Of a stretch of DNA of 64,000 nt, positions 23,870 through 34,429 are shown in pieces. Location: contig CM022299.1 in the NCBI GenBank assembly GCA_011799875.1, forward strand, positions 210,496,070 to 210,560,069, written 5' to 3'. This DNA comes from Thinopyrum elongatum (taxonomy: Eukaryota > Streptophyta > Magnoliopsida > Poales > Poaceae). The stretch's first letter is position 1. The number at the start of each line of letters is the position of its first letter. A model generated the notes under the pieces. The model worked only from the letters and a program-made list of their open reading frames with translations, did no database searches and was not told the DNA's origin. The position numbers were made by a program, and so were the translations under genes.

Positions 23870-23963
23870 TGCCCCACATAACTGACCAGGCCATGGACTT
23901 CATGAGAGATGAATACCGGCACCTTCACCATCTCATCAACCTTGGAGAACCTAATAGAGTGGT

Positions 23964-26702
23964 TGAAAGATCGTGGATGTCGCCTAGAGGGGGGTGAATA
24001 GGCGCTTTAAAATAATTATGGTTTAGGCTTGAACAAAAGTGGAATAAACCTAGCGGTTAATTTGTCAAGCACAAAACCTACAACAACTAGGCTCACCTAT
24101 GTGCACCAACAACTTATGCTAAACAAGATAAACAACTAAGTGATAGCAAGATATAAGACATGAAACAATATGGCTATCACAAAGTAAGGTGCATAAGTAA
24201 AGGGCTCGGGTAAGAGATAACCAAGTCACGCAGAGACGACGATGTATCCCGAAGTTCACACCCATGCGGATGCTATTCTCCGTTTGGAGCGGTGTGGAGG
24301 CACAATGCTCCCCAAGAAGCCACTTGGGCCACCGTAATCTCCTCACGCCCTCGCACAATGCAAGATGCCGTGATTCCACTAAGGGATCCTTGAGGGCGGT
24401 CACCGAACCCGTACAAATGGAGACCCTTGGGGGCGGTCACCGAAACCCGTACACTTTGGCAACCCTTGGGGGTGGTCACCGGTACCCATCAAATTGCTTG
24501 GGACGACCTCCACAACCTAATTGGAGATCCCGACGCTTGCCCGGAGCTTTACACCACAATGATTGAGCTCCGACAACACCAACCATCTAGGGAACTAAGG
24601 CACCCAAGAAGAACAACGTCTAGGGTGCCCAAACACCCAAGAGTAACAAGCTTCTCAACTTCACTTCCACGTATCACCGTGGAGAACTCAAACCGATGCA
24701 CCAGATGCAATGGCAAGGGCACACGGAGTGCCCAAGCCCTTCTCTCTCAAATCCCACCAAAGCAACTAATGTTAGGGAGGAAAATGAGAGGAAGAACGAA
24801 GAACTCCAAGATCTAAATCCAAGGGGTTCCCCTCACATAGAGGAGAAAGTGATTGGTGGAAACATAGATGTAGATCTCCTCTCTCTTTTCCCTCAAGAAC
24901 CAGCAAGAATCATTAGAGGGACTGAGAGACAGCAAGCTCGAAGAAGGTCAACAATGGGGGAAGAACACGAGATCAAGAGAAAAGGTTCAATGGGGAAGAA
25001 GACCCCCTTTATAGGAGGAAAAAATCCAACCGTTACCTTGCTCCCAGCCCACACAGAGCGGTACTACCGCTCAACAGAGCGGTACTACCGCCCGTGCGGT
25101 AGTAACCCAAAAACAGTGCAATGGCACGAAGCCATGAGGCGGTAGTGCAGCCGGAGCGGTACTACCGCTCACCCCAGCGGTACTACCGCTGGGGTTGCAA
25201 CTCGGGGTTACTCAAAAGCAGAGCAGGAACAGGGGAGAAGCAGTAGTACTGCTACAGCGGTACTATCGCCCACCTGAGCGGTACTAACGCTTATAGGCAG
25301 TAGTGCTGCTCTCCACTGCCGCTTCACTTCCGCTGAGAGTGCATCGAGACCTGGAGGGAGTAGTAGTGCAGCGGTACTAGCGGGCGGTACTACCGCTTAA
25401 AGGCAGTACTACCACTTCACACTACCGTTGCACTTCCGCGCAAACCCGACACGAAAGCCGAGTTCCCAGAAGCAGCGGTAGTAACTGCGGTACTGGACAA
25501 TGGTACTACCGCTTACATGCGGTACTACCGCTAGCTAGAGCATTACTACGTCTTGTGGTCTCCAGCTCACAAGCACAACAATAGATGGCAACAAGAAAAC
25601 CAGAACTGCCATAACTTCTGCAAATGAGCTCTGAATTGAGCAAACTCAAGCTTGTCAGTTATAGTAAGAAGAGGCAGGGGGAGTATGCCTAAGATATAGA
25701 GGAGTGAAACCTCTATCGGTGAAGAACCCGCAAAAACTCCAACATCGAAAACATCATAGAAGATGAATACATGAACTCCGTTTTTGATGAACTCGAGCTT
25801 GTCATGAAGATGACCAAAACCTCTAAAACTCACACTGAGAAAAACCCAACAAGAACCAAGAAAGATAATGCAAGGATGCAATGGTTTGAGCTCTCTATGA
25901 ACAATACGATCAAGCTACTAACTTGAGGGCCCCCCTTGGTAGTACGGCAAATGATCCTATAACCCGGTCTCCCAACTACCACCTTGAGACCGGTAAAATA
26001 GAAAACCTATCAAGGGCAAAAATTTGCCTTGCACATAGTCCACTTGAGCTTGATGATGACGATATTGACTTCCTCAAGTTGGACCACCTTTCTTAATTGA
26101 GTTGGCTCGATGAAGACTAGTTGATTGCTCCCCCATACTCCACTATGGGTGAGCTACTCTTTGGCACATCTTCACAAGTCCATTGTCACCACAATGGACG
26201 GCAAGCTTCAAGCATGATCTCTTCATGATGCTCCGATTGAACTTGCACACCGCAACCTTGATGATGATCATCACTTGATGTCATCCTCCATGGGTTATAT
26301 GATATCTTACTTTTGATGCATGACCATGGAAACATACCTAACCCCACAAACAACTCTCACATAGACCACGGGTTAGTACACAGATCGTAATGGACAATGC
26401 TTCCATACCATGGGATCACTTGATCCCTCTCGGTACATCTTGTACGCTTTGTGTGTTGATCAACTTGATTCACTCCTTGACTTTGTCTTAATCAACCTTG
26501 TATCATGTCTTCTCGAGGACCAAACTTTGGATAATTCCTTGAATAGCACCTTGGTCAACTCATAAACTCCTTGAAACCAACACATGGACTTCAAGAAAAA
26601 CCTATGGACAAACCCTTCAAATATAACTCAAGGCAACCGTTAGTGCATAGAGATTGTCATCTATTACCAAAACCAAACATGGGGGAACCACATGTTCTTT
26701 CA
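23964..26702 (-). mobile_element. Solo LTR, 2,739 bp, target duplication GTGGT
   Basis: It is bounded by TG...CA (plus strand TGAAAGATCGTGG ... CATGTTCTTTCA) and flanked by GTGGT at 23959-23963 and 26703-26707. The minus strand carries CCTATAAA (about 25008-25015), so transcription is probably leftward. No internal domain is present, so it is a solo LTR left by recombination. It contains a cluster of GCGGTACTACCGC motifs. Confidence 0.9.
25055..25545. repeat. Cluster of GCGGTACTACCGC quasi-palindromes
   Basis: About ten copies of the 13-bp motif or close variants (near 25057, 25078, 25157, 25178, 25257, 25278, 25380, 25504, 25520), in both perfect and decayed forms. The 13-mer is its own reverse complement except for the central base. 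Confidence 0.8.
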
Positions 26703-27016
26703 GTGGTCTTTCCACTCATAAACATGATGATGAAGACAGCCCGCATCAGATTTGTCGGGAAGCTTTACAAGAACCACACCCTTCGTAATCGAAGGCATAG
26801 CTAGGAAATTGTTGTGATGAAGTACACAATCGAGAACACGCCTGACAACAATGCTACAGGAAAACACTTGTTCACGACATGTGGCTACAATGACACAACA
26901 GCTGAATAGTTTAGTAGCACACATCCACAGGTCTTCCGGTTCACACGGCATGACTTTGAGAACTTCATATCCACATTGGACCTGGTTCTAATTCAAACAG
27001 AACCAAATATTTTATT

Positions 27017-27170
27017 ACTACCTCCGTTCACAAATATAAGATGGTTTTCGATATTTTACTCCATATAAGACTACATATATGCACGGAAATGAGTGAACAG
27101 AGACACTAAAACATGCCTACATGAGATACAAAAAAAAGTTAGAACATCTTATATTTGTGAACAGAGGGAT
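27017..27170. mobile_element. Stowaway MITE
   Basis: Flanked by TA (27015-27016 and 27171-27172). Its ends read CTACCTCCGTTCACAAATAT and, inverted, ATATTTGTGAACAGAGGGAT, the usual Triticeae Stowaway ends. It is about 154 bp, non-coding, and lies in a probable intron of the unit at 23870-27701. Confidence 0.85.
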
Positions 27171-27701
27171 TACTTGCAATATCCATAACACAGGTTACTG
27201 AGGCTACTATATTCTCTTCCAAGGCATGAAATCTAAAATATTGCATTTCCTACAGCTAGCATTGATGTTCATAAAGTAGTTGAAAGTAATCTATAAGAAA
27301 TCAGTGTTATGTGCAAAAATCATATGTATGTCAACCTCTCGCATGTTTCGGTCAAAAGAGCCATTTAGAACCGTCATTTGGCACACAAAAATCACATGCA
27401 AGATCGCCCAAAAAGTTGTACTACTAGTACTGCGTGTACATTACACAAACCTAGCATATTAACAGGCACTTTGGAAGTTGGATGAAAAAACATGATCAAG
27501 ATCGCCAAAAAGATCATGAAGAAGAGATATTATCTGGACCGACTTAACGAGGGATCCCGGAGAGGGGGCCTTGGACAGGGCGATGGCCTTGAGCTTGTCT
27601 GCGGTAGTCTCGGCGGGGTGCTTGCGCTTCTTCGTACCTTGAGCCTCGACGGTTTTGGCCGGAGCCATAGACATCACTTCGGCCGGTGCTCCAGGGTCCA
27701 T

Positions 27702-28200
27702 CAAGAAACTGTCAAATAGAAAAAAAGGAAAGAAAACCATAATCACAAACCCAAAAGAAGAACAGAGAGGGAGTTAGGATCGGTCGCGGGGTTGCAAAAG
27801 ATGACGGGGCCTTGGCCAGAAGCAACACCATCGATGCACTCACCTTTCCTTCTTTGGGAGAGAAGAACAATGGCAGAAGCGCGTTGGGGTTTTCTTGAAG
27901 AGATGAGGAACAAGATGAGGGAGAAGCAAGTTGGGGTTTTCTTCAAGAGAGGAAGATGAGGGAGAAGAGTGAAATGATGGTTGCTTCGTTCGTCCAACTT
28001 GCTGCTGCAAAGGTGGGGTTTTTTGATTTGATGGCTCATTGGGCATTACTGTGGCGCTTCGACCGGGGTAGTCTATCATGCAGTTGTGCACTCTAGTACG
28101 GAGTAATTTAGTGCATGGCAAGTGGACCCCGACACTAGTTGTCCCACATGTCAGCGAAAGTGAGTAGCAAGGTTCCCGACGACCATGGAGGAGGATCCGC
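27702..28200 (-). promoter_or_regulatory. Upstream region of the split gene unit
   Basis: It contains two near-copies of GTTGGGGTTTTCTT...GATGAGGGAGAAG (about 27870-27960) and the GATTTGATGGCTCATTGGGC segment (28023-28050) shared with 21570-21600. It is probably 5' untranslated and promoter sequence of the minus-strand unit. Confidence 0.35.
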
Positions 28201-29308
28201 GCAGTAGAGCGTGTCGACTATTTATTAAAAAAATGATTACAACAAGCGTTTCCACTCTTACGACAGAGGAGTGCGAAACACGGCGGCCACTTGAACTTAC
28301 ACTACTAGTATTCCTACTTCAAGGCATCTGAAGTGGTTCATACGTTAGTACTATAATCTTGTTGCTAGTGTAGTAAGATATGACGATAAAAAATGATGTC
28401 AAGTACTCTAACTGATTATAAATAAATCTGTGGTGAGGGATATTGTTGCGAGTATTTCAATAGATTTTTGGTTCACATAGTGGCTACTATTCGTGAATAT
28501 GGTCCTTAGTGGGTCCCTGCGTGTAGCCTCCCCTCCCATGCTACCTCGGCATACAGGCATACTGTGTTGTATTGTTTTTAGAAGACAAGGCAACCGGAGA
28601 AGTAGAATCAAGGGATGGAGGTGGCAGCCGCTCCGGAAGGGTGTCTCTAGAGGATTGACATCCGTTGACATGTTGTGCGCATGTCAACTATAAATAGTAG
28701 TGCACCATGCCCCTTTTTTGACTGTTCGATCGAGAATGAACGGTGAGATCAATGTTAACAGAACTAGGTCTACAGTGCACGGAGAGTACGGTGCTATAGT
28801 ATTCCACCGAACAGGAACCATGTGAAGCACGAATATGTGTTAGGTAGGGTGTATGAAGGGTGCATGGTAGCAAAAGTTCCCTTCTCGACCCACTTTTGGG
28901 TGTTTGGCAGAGTGCATGAAGGGTGCATGAGTCCACACTAGGTTAACACAAATACACTAGGAGCATGCATGAAGAGAGCACGCATGAAGAGGGGTGCTGA
29001 GATGCGCATGCACGAAGAGGGAACAACTATGTTGAGATGGGAATGCAACCAAACACACCCGCACGCTTTGTGCTACAGTGACTGATCTGCACAGTCTGCG
29101 TTTTATCCAATGGTCGTGTTGCACCGAGATATGCCCATGCAGACGACGCATAAACACCACCGAAGTCCCTCTACTTCTCCAAGCGCACGACGGTGGTGAC
29201 ACAGGGTGCCACCGCCCGCAGAGCCCGCTCACGGTCGACAGGAGTCAGCTCGTCAAAGACAACGTCCAATGGCATGAATGGATTCCGGTGACGAAGCCCT
29301 AAGAGGAT
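28201..29308. other. Non-coding region with a possible small transposon
   Basis: Near 28845-29060 there are repeated words GTGCATGAAGGGTGCATG and GCATGAAGAG, and an end-like GGGAATGCAACCAAACAC, which look like MITE material. I could not define matching ends. No gene seen. Confidence 0.3.
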
Positions 29309-29853
29309 TCACCCGACAACTGCGACGGCCACCCGCACCCCCCCTTTGTCCAGCTCTGCCCCCACCACCGTGCGGAGACGGCTCAGCTCCTCGGAGATAT
29401 ATGTGAAGAAGGAGACCAGGTCAGGAAGTTGTAGCTTGTTGAAGTCGATGGGGTGGTCAAAAGGGTTTAGCCCGACGACCAGCATGGTCGCGCTGGCACG
29501 ATGGTAGGCCTCGTGCAACCACAACACATGTGTGGCAACATGGTCCAGCAAGTGGTTGAGGCGATCCTGGACCTCGTCATGATCGGCCCGCTCACGCTCC
29601 AGCTGGCTCGCCTGACCGCCTATCATATCTCCCGCTTTCTGCAACAAGGCCGCTGATGCCTCAAGCATCTTTATGGTGGACTCCTGCCGGTTTTGAAGCT
29701 CCTGAACTCCCGCACATAAAGGAGGAGCATGGCACTCCTCTCCTCCTTGAGTTCATGGAGCTCCATGTCCTTGGCCTTGAGCTCCGCATCCTTGGCCTGG
29801 AGCTCCTCTTTCAAGCGCCTCACCTAAGACTCCGTGATCTGGTGCGCCGCCAT
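29309..29853 (-). pseudogene. Coiled-coil protein remnant
   Basis: The minus strand starts at ATG 29851-29853 with a TAG at codon 9 or 10. A heptad-like region follows (RRLKEELQAKDAELKAKDME), then a frameshift near 29690 into a 119-codon frame, 29668-29309 (LQKAGDMIGGQASQLERERA, then NPFDHPIDFNKLQLPDLVSF, ending VAVAVVG). Conserved short coiled-coil proteins of this look are common in grass genomes, often near transposons. The function is unknown. The stop and frameshift make it a pseudogene. Confidence 0.5.
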
Positions 29854-30589
29854 GGAACCAGGTAGAAGCAATGGGGAGAGGAAGCAAAGGGCGCGAAACA
29901 GCTGAAAGGCAATGCAATCTACGGGAAGGCGGAGGGAGCCAGCCGAGGAGCAGGGTGAATCTTTTGGTTTTCACCATGGGAAAACCCTAGTCAACGCCTT
30001 TTCACATCAGGGAGTAGTGGGTTTTACAGGCGGGGTCATCATGACTAATTGCTGCCGCGCCTGCTCCCGTAAAAAAATCCTGCCGTGCCTGCCGCACCCA
30101 AAGACCAAAGCAACGCAGCGGTGGATATTTGAATTTACCTATGCGCAAGGAGAGAAAAAAAGGGGTGAAAAAATAAATGTGGATGCGGCCTAGCTGATCG
30201 GTCGCACTAGCCCAACTAGCTAGCCACCGTGCTTCACTGATGTACTCGGCGGGAAAGGTGAGATTTTGTGATTTGACGACTCATTTACTTGCTTCGGCGC
30301 TACGACCAAGGAGGACCCAGAAACCGCGCGGTAGGGCCTCCCACGTCTCGGTAAGGAAGAAAATATGTGTGTACCACCCAGGAGGACCTAGAAACTGTGC
30401 GGCAGGGTGTGCCACATCTCGGCACGGAGGAAAAATGTGTGTGTAAAAATATACTGTATCAGATGTACCTATGGTTCGAACTCAGGACTCAGCCAATCAG
30501 TCGAAAACACCCCACTAGCCACACAGCTTCATCATGCTAACGGGGCACGGAGGATAGGTGTGGTTAGGTCCGTCTCGACCAGCCACAAC
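29854..30589. other. Non-coding flank with a duplicated short segment
   Basis: A phrase around GGAGGACCCAGAAACCGCGCGG (30311) is repeated at about 30380 as GGAGGACCTAGAAACTGTGCGG, both followed by a CCACGTCTCGG-like word, giving a local tandem duplication of about 70 bp. No gene seen. Confidence 0.35.
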
Positions 30590-31094
30590 GTCTCTTGTTC
30601 TAGGCGATTCATCTATTTTTCAACCATTTTTTTAGTTATAATAACACCATGAACAGCTTGCGCTGCTCTTCGTGTTTTCCCGTGTGTCTAAAGGTTCAAG
30701 GTTGTAGATGGAGTGGAGAGAGAGATCGCAGACATGGGACCCACCAGTAAGTGATTCAACGTTCATGCACGTGTTGACGAGCCAACAAGCCACTCCCTCT
30801 ACTCTACTCAACGTAATACTGTATAAAATCAAGTTATGCGACAAAGCCAACAACCGTTGCTGTTTCAGGCTATCAACGTACGCTTTATAGTCCAGGTTGC
30901 CAGTTCGACTCTCGTCCTTCTGATTTGTTATTTTTAGGTCTAAATTTGATCAATGACAAGTGGGACCCCTGTGTGTTGTTCCAATCATTCAATGTAAGAG
31001 GGTTTTTTTGCACAAACACTTTGTGCGGTTATTCAAGTTAGGGCACCCGTTACACTTATTTTGCATGTTTAGGAACAAAAGTGACAGCGGCAAA

Positions 31095-31995
31095 GAATAG
31101 CACGTGCTCCCCACAGCTTAGATGCTATGGTGATACGAGATTCTACGTCATTGGATCTGAGATCCAATGGCTTGGGAGTAGTCTTTGTAATTTTGTGCAA
31201 TTTCCAAACTCTTCAAGGGTTTTTTTGCAAAAAAACACTCAGGCCTCCTATGAGCCGCTGGATCTTGGATCCAACAGCTCCCCGGTAACTCATATTAGGT
31301 GCTCTCCGTAGATTAATTAGCCACTACAGTGATACGAGCGTCTAGGTCGTTGGATCTGAGATCCAATGCCATGTGTGTAGTATTTGTACTTCTGCACAAT
31401 TCCCAAACTCTTTGAGGCCTATATTGCAAAAACATTTAAACATCCTACTGGGAGCCGTTAGATCTCCAGGGTGCTCGTATCACCATAAAGTCTACGGTGT
31501 GGGAGCACCTCATATTCTCCCGTGCGAGAAAACATCACGTGCTCTCGCAGCTTGGATGCTCCGGTGATACGAGCTTTGAGGTTGTTTGATCTCAGATCCA
31601 ATGGCATCTGTGTAGTCTTTGTACTTGTGAGCGGTTTCCGAACTCTTTGAGGGCTTTTTTGCAAAAAAGCATACAAACCACCAAGAAGCTTATATCACCA
31701 CAACATCTAAGGTGTGGTAGCACGTGATATTCTTACATACAAGAGAATATGAGGTCCTCCCGCATCTTAGATGCTACGGTGATACGAGCTTCAAGGCCGT
31801 TGGATATGGGATCCAAGGGCATCTCAGTAGTTTTGTACTAATTGTGTGAAATTCCCAAACTCATTAAAGTTTTTTGTAAAAATATGAAGACCTTGTGTGA
31901 GCCGCTAGATCTCAGATCTACCAGCTCCATGGAATTCGTATCACCATATAGCATCTAAGGTGTGGGGGCACATGATATTCTCCCGCGGAGGTGCA
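31095..31995. repeat. Four tandem units of about 200-235 bp with internal inverted arms
   Basis: GATACGAG near 31132, 31331, 31566 and 31781 marks successive units, each followed by TTGGATCTGAGATCCAATGG-like text and a GGGTTTTTTTGCAAAAA-like word. Several units close with GTATCACCATA-GCATCTAAGGTGTGG, the inverted form of the unit start, so each is a small foldback. Confidence 0.75.
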
Positions 31996-32091
31996 CAACC
32001 CATCATTGTTTGGGAGGGTGGGGCCAAATATAATGTTCATAAAATATTATCTAAACAATCCTAAAAAGATCTTCACAATTTATTCTAAGGT

Positions 32092-32106
32092 CGGGGGGGG
32101 GGGGGT
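32092..32106. repeat. Poly-G run
   Basis: An uninterrupted G run of about 15, followed by TTACCCCCCG. Length is prone to sequencing error. Confidence 0.8.
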
Positions 32107-33503
32107 TACCCCCCGACAATCTACATAGCTCCGCCTATGCAAGAGCCATAGTGGGAGCGTATATGTGTGAGAGAGACGACGCGGGAAAGCGAGGTCAATC
32201 GAGTCATATATAGAGGGAGAGATCGACTGAGTGTGGCCTAGCGTACACTTGAATGTTAAAGATGATACACCGAGATATCGTGCGGCGAAGCTGTAGTAAG
32301 GGCTAGAGGGAGATAGTTACCGAGAGAGTGGCCTAGATAGACTTTGTGTGTGCGCGCACGGTGAAGGTGTTTTACGGAGGCAACATATGTGTCTTGAGAG
32401 AGAGAGAGGGATAGCTTGTCATGGAGGGCACGATGAGGTTGTGTGTGAGAAATACATTTGTTGAGAGCATGAGGGCGGGTGTGACATAAATGGAGATCAA
32501 AATGTGAAGAGAAATGATGAGCGCGCGTGTGTCGGATACCAATAGCTCTATTAACAAAGAGATGAAGATCGATTGATACATGAAGTATGTGTGGTGAGGG
32601 GGGGGGGGGGTCGATGGAGAGACCTAAACACAACATTTGCATGTACATAGTACTAGACTTAATATTCACGTTTCAGTTTACTGTGCATTTTAAATATTGA
32701 ATTGAGGACCATGCATGGCTTACATTTTGTTTTTGAATTCATGTCATACATGCATGGTCTAGAAAAATAGATGCACTATACTTAATGGATTGTTGTTGTA
32801 TTTGTGTGTGTGGTCATATGCTTGAATACATACAAAGTTTTCTCACCACCATACCGTTCATCTTTTAAATTTGAATTTGCAATGAAAAACTTACTGTGGA
32901 TACCATGGAATGTGAAATACACGTTGAGATCACTATATCACAAACTCACTCTAATTCAAGAACTCATCATAAATCAATTACCGTGCCTTTTGGAATGACC
33001 AGTCATTTGCAAGGAAAATACGGGTATTGTAACTCACCTGAAATTCATGAAACTGAGCATGGTCTCGTGATATGTCACAAATAGTCTATCATAATTTTTT
33101 TGTTCAATTTGAGACAAGCTACTTATGAAAAGTTGCACACATGAAGAGGCCAGGTATTTTGGAACAAAGACCTGTTACGTTAATGCGGATGGTTTCACTA
33201 TTCAAACCGTGGGCGGTAGACCTACGTGCCACCACGTGTCCCACTTCTCATCGGCAGGTGCCATCCGAGCAAGCGTGTGAGTCGACGGGAGGCGTGCGAG
33301 CAGGCCGCTGCGCAGGCTCACCGGGAGGCGAGCGCTTTAACCAGCCTCTGCCGCCCACCCTCGTCCCAACTGCCCCCACTTTTACTGGCTCCCGCGCTGC
33401 AGTTTAAATCACCGCCACACTCCCCGGTCTCGCTACAATCTTCTCTCTTCCTCTCCGATTCTCCTGTCGTCTACCTCCAATCAGCCTGACCTTACCGTAC
33501 TCC

Positions 33504-34145
33504 ATGTCGCATCATGATGGGCTGCCCTTAGTCTTCCAGTTTCCTGAGGAAGACTCCCAGCTGGAGGCGCTTTGGGATGGGCTTGAACTGGCCTTGCGGG
33601 AAGACGTCGTGCCTGTCCCCGCTCCAGTTTCAGCTCCCATCGCCCTGCCTGCGCCAGCGCCCATCCCCGTGGCATTGATGGGATGGGAGCCACACATTGT
33701 CGCCGAGCTTGAACCACGGGGTTCCACGAGGTCCACGCTAACTTTGACACGCCCGTGCACTTGCCAGCGCATGCGCCTGCGCGTGCACTGACGTGCGTGC
33801 CCGTGTTAGTGCCCGTGCACATGAATGTCTCCACCGCGCCGTTGCCAGCGCCTGTCCCCGGGCCGGTGCCAGTGCCCCCCTCAACGGCATGGATCGCCGC
33901 CGTCGACTGCTTCCTAGAACCAACGCTAGTCGCCGCCTCCCGCCAGTTGACTAGCTCCTGGAGACCGTAGTATAGAACATTCTGGCCTTCCTTAAAGCTA
34001 GGGCCAATGTCCAGGAGTATGCCAACAACGGCGCAGGACGCCGCCGTCGCCGTCGGTCAGTTGCCCGACGACACACAGAGCACGGCAGAGGAGCCGCTTC
34101 CCGCCGCAGGATGCCTTCGTCGTCGCCGCGTGATCTAAATTTGCC
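33504..34145 (+). pseudogene. Pro/Ala/Val-rich gene remnant
   Basis: The start is convincing: CCATGTCGCATCATG preceded by a C/T-rich leader and a possible TATA-like TTTAAAT (about 33403-33409). The first 60 codons (MSHHDGLPLVFQFPEEDSQL...) are open and acidic, then proline/alanine rich. The same composition continues in the other two frames (about 33755-33970 and 33975-34145, ending in an arginine-rich ...SSSPRDLNLP), so there are at least two frameshifts or stops. No domain is recognised. It lies between the two copies of the duplicated block. Confidence 0.45.
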
Positions 34146-34429
34146 ATGAAAAACGTTCGGATTGCCATGCTTAAAATCTGAACATTTGGGATTTATCATT
34201 TTCGCTTATTTTAGTTCGATTTTGGTATGAATGTAAAGTCACAGTTAGACTGAATGGAATCTATGGTTTGATCAATTGAATGTTCTGCTAGAGCCATATC
34301 AAATTAAATAAAACAAGTCATCAAGCGACATGTATTCCATCTCATCGCAAACATTTCATACTAAATACCATGTCAATTCCAAATAATTTTTTAGGGAAGT
34401 CAATTCCAAATACTTGTAGGGCGCGAGCA

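Larger units (their letters stand above)
23870..27701 (-). pseudogene. Gene-like unit split by a solo LTR
   Basis: The minus strand begins with an exon candidate at 27701-27549 (51 codons, MDPGAPAEV...KKRKHPAE...SPGSL) that ends at a GTTAAG donor. It has a basic KKRKHP stretch that could be a nuclear localisation signal. A second frame at about 26951-26703 (PSITKGVVLVKLPDKSDAGC, then LHHHVYEWKD) continues without a frameshift on the far side of the LTR at 23963-23870 (HSIRFSKVDEMVKVPVFISH), which shows that the solo LTR landed inside an open frame. I do not recognise the domain. Its neighbours and shared upstream DNA suggest it belongs to the same B3-like cluster, perhaps as the front part of the gene at 22227-23077. 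Confidence 0.45.
30590..33120. repeat. Duplicated non-coding block, copy D1
   Basis: Landmarks GGCGATTCATCTATTT, GCAGACATGGGACCCACCAG, GACAAGTGGGACCCC, AGAGACGACGCGG...AAGCGAGGTCAATCGAG, and GTGTGTGGTCATATGCTTGAA occur in this order. The same order is found in 34430-36550 plus 37866-38140 (copy D2). The copies are diverged and each has its own tandem expansions. Confidence 0.65.

Noticed and set aside
28291..28305. CACTACTAGTATT as a CACTA end
   Set aside because: No supporting subterminal pattern or partner.
31095..31995. A CRISPR-like array in the tandem units
   Set aside because: Units are diverged, about 220 bp long with no unique spacers, and the genome is a plant.
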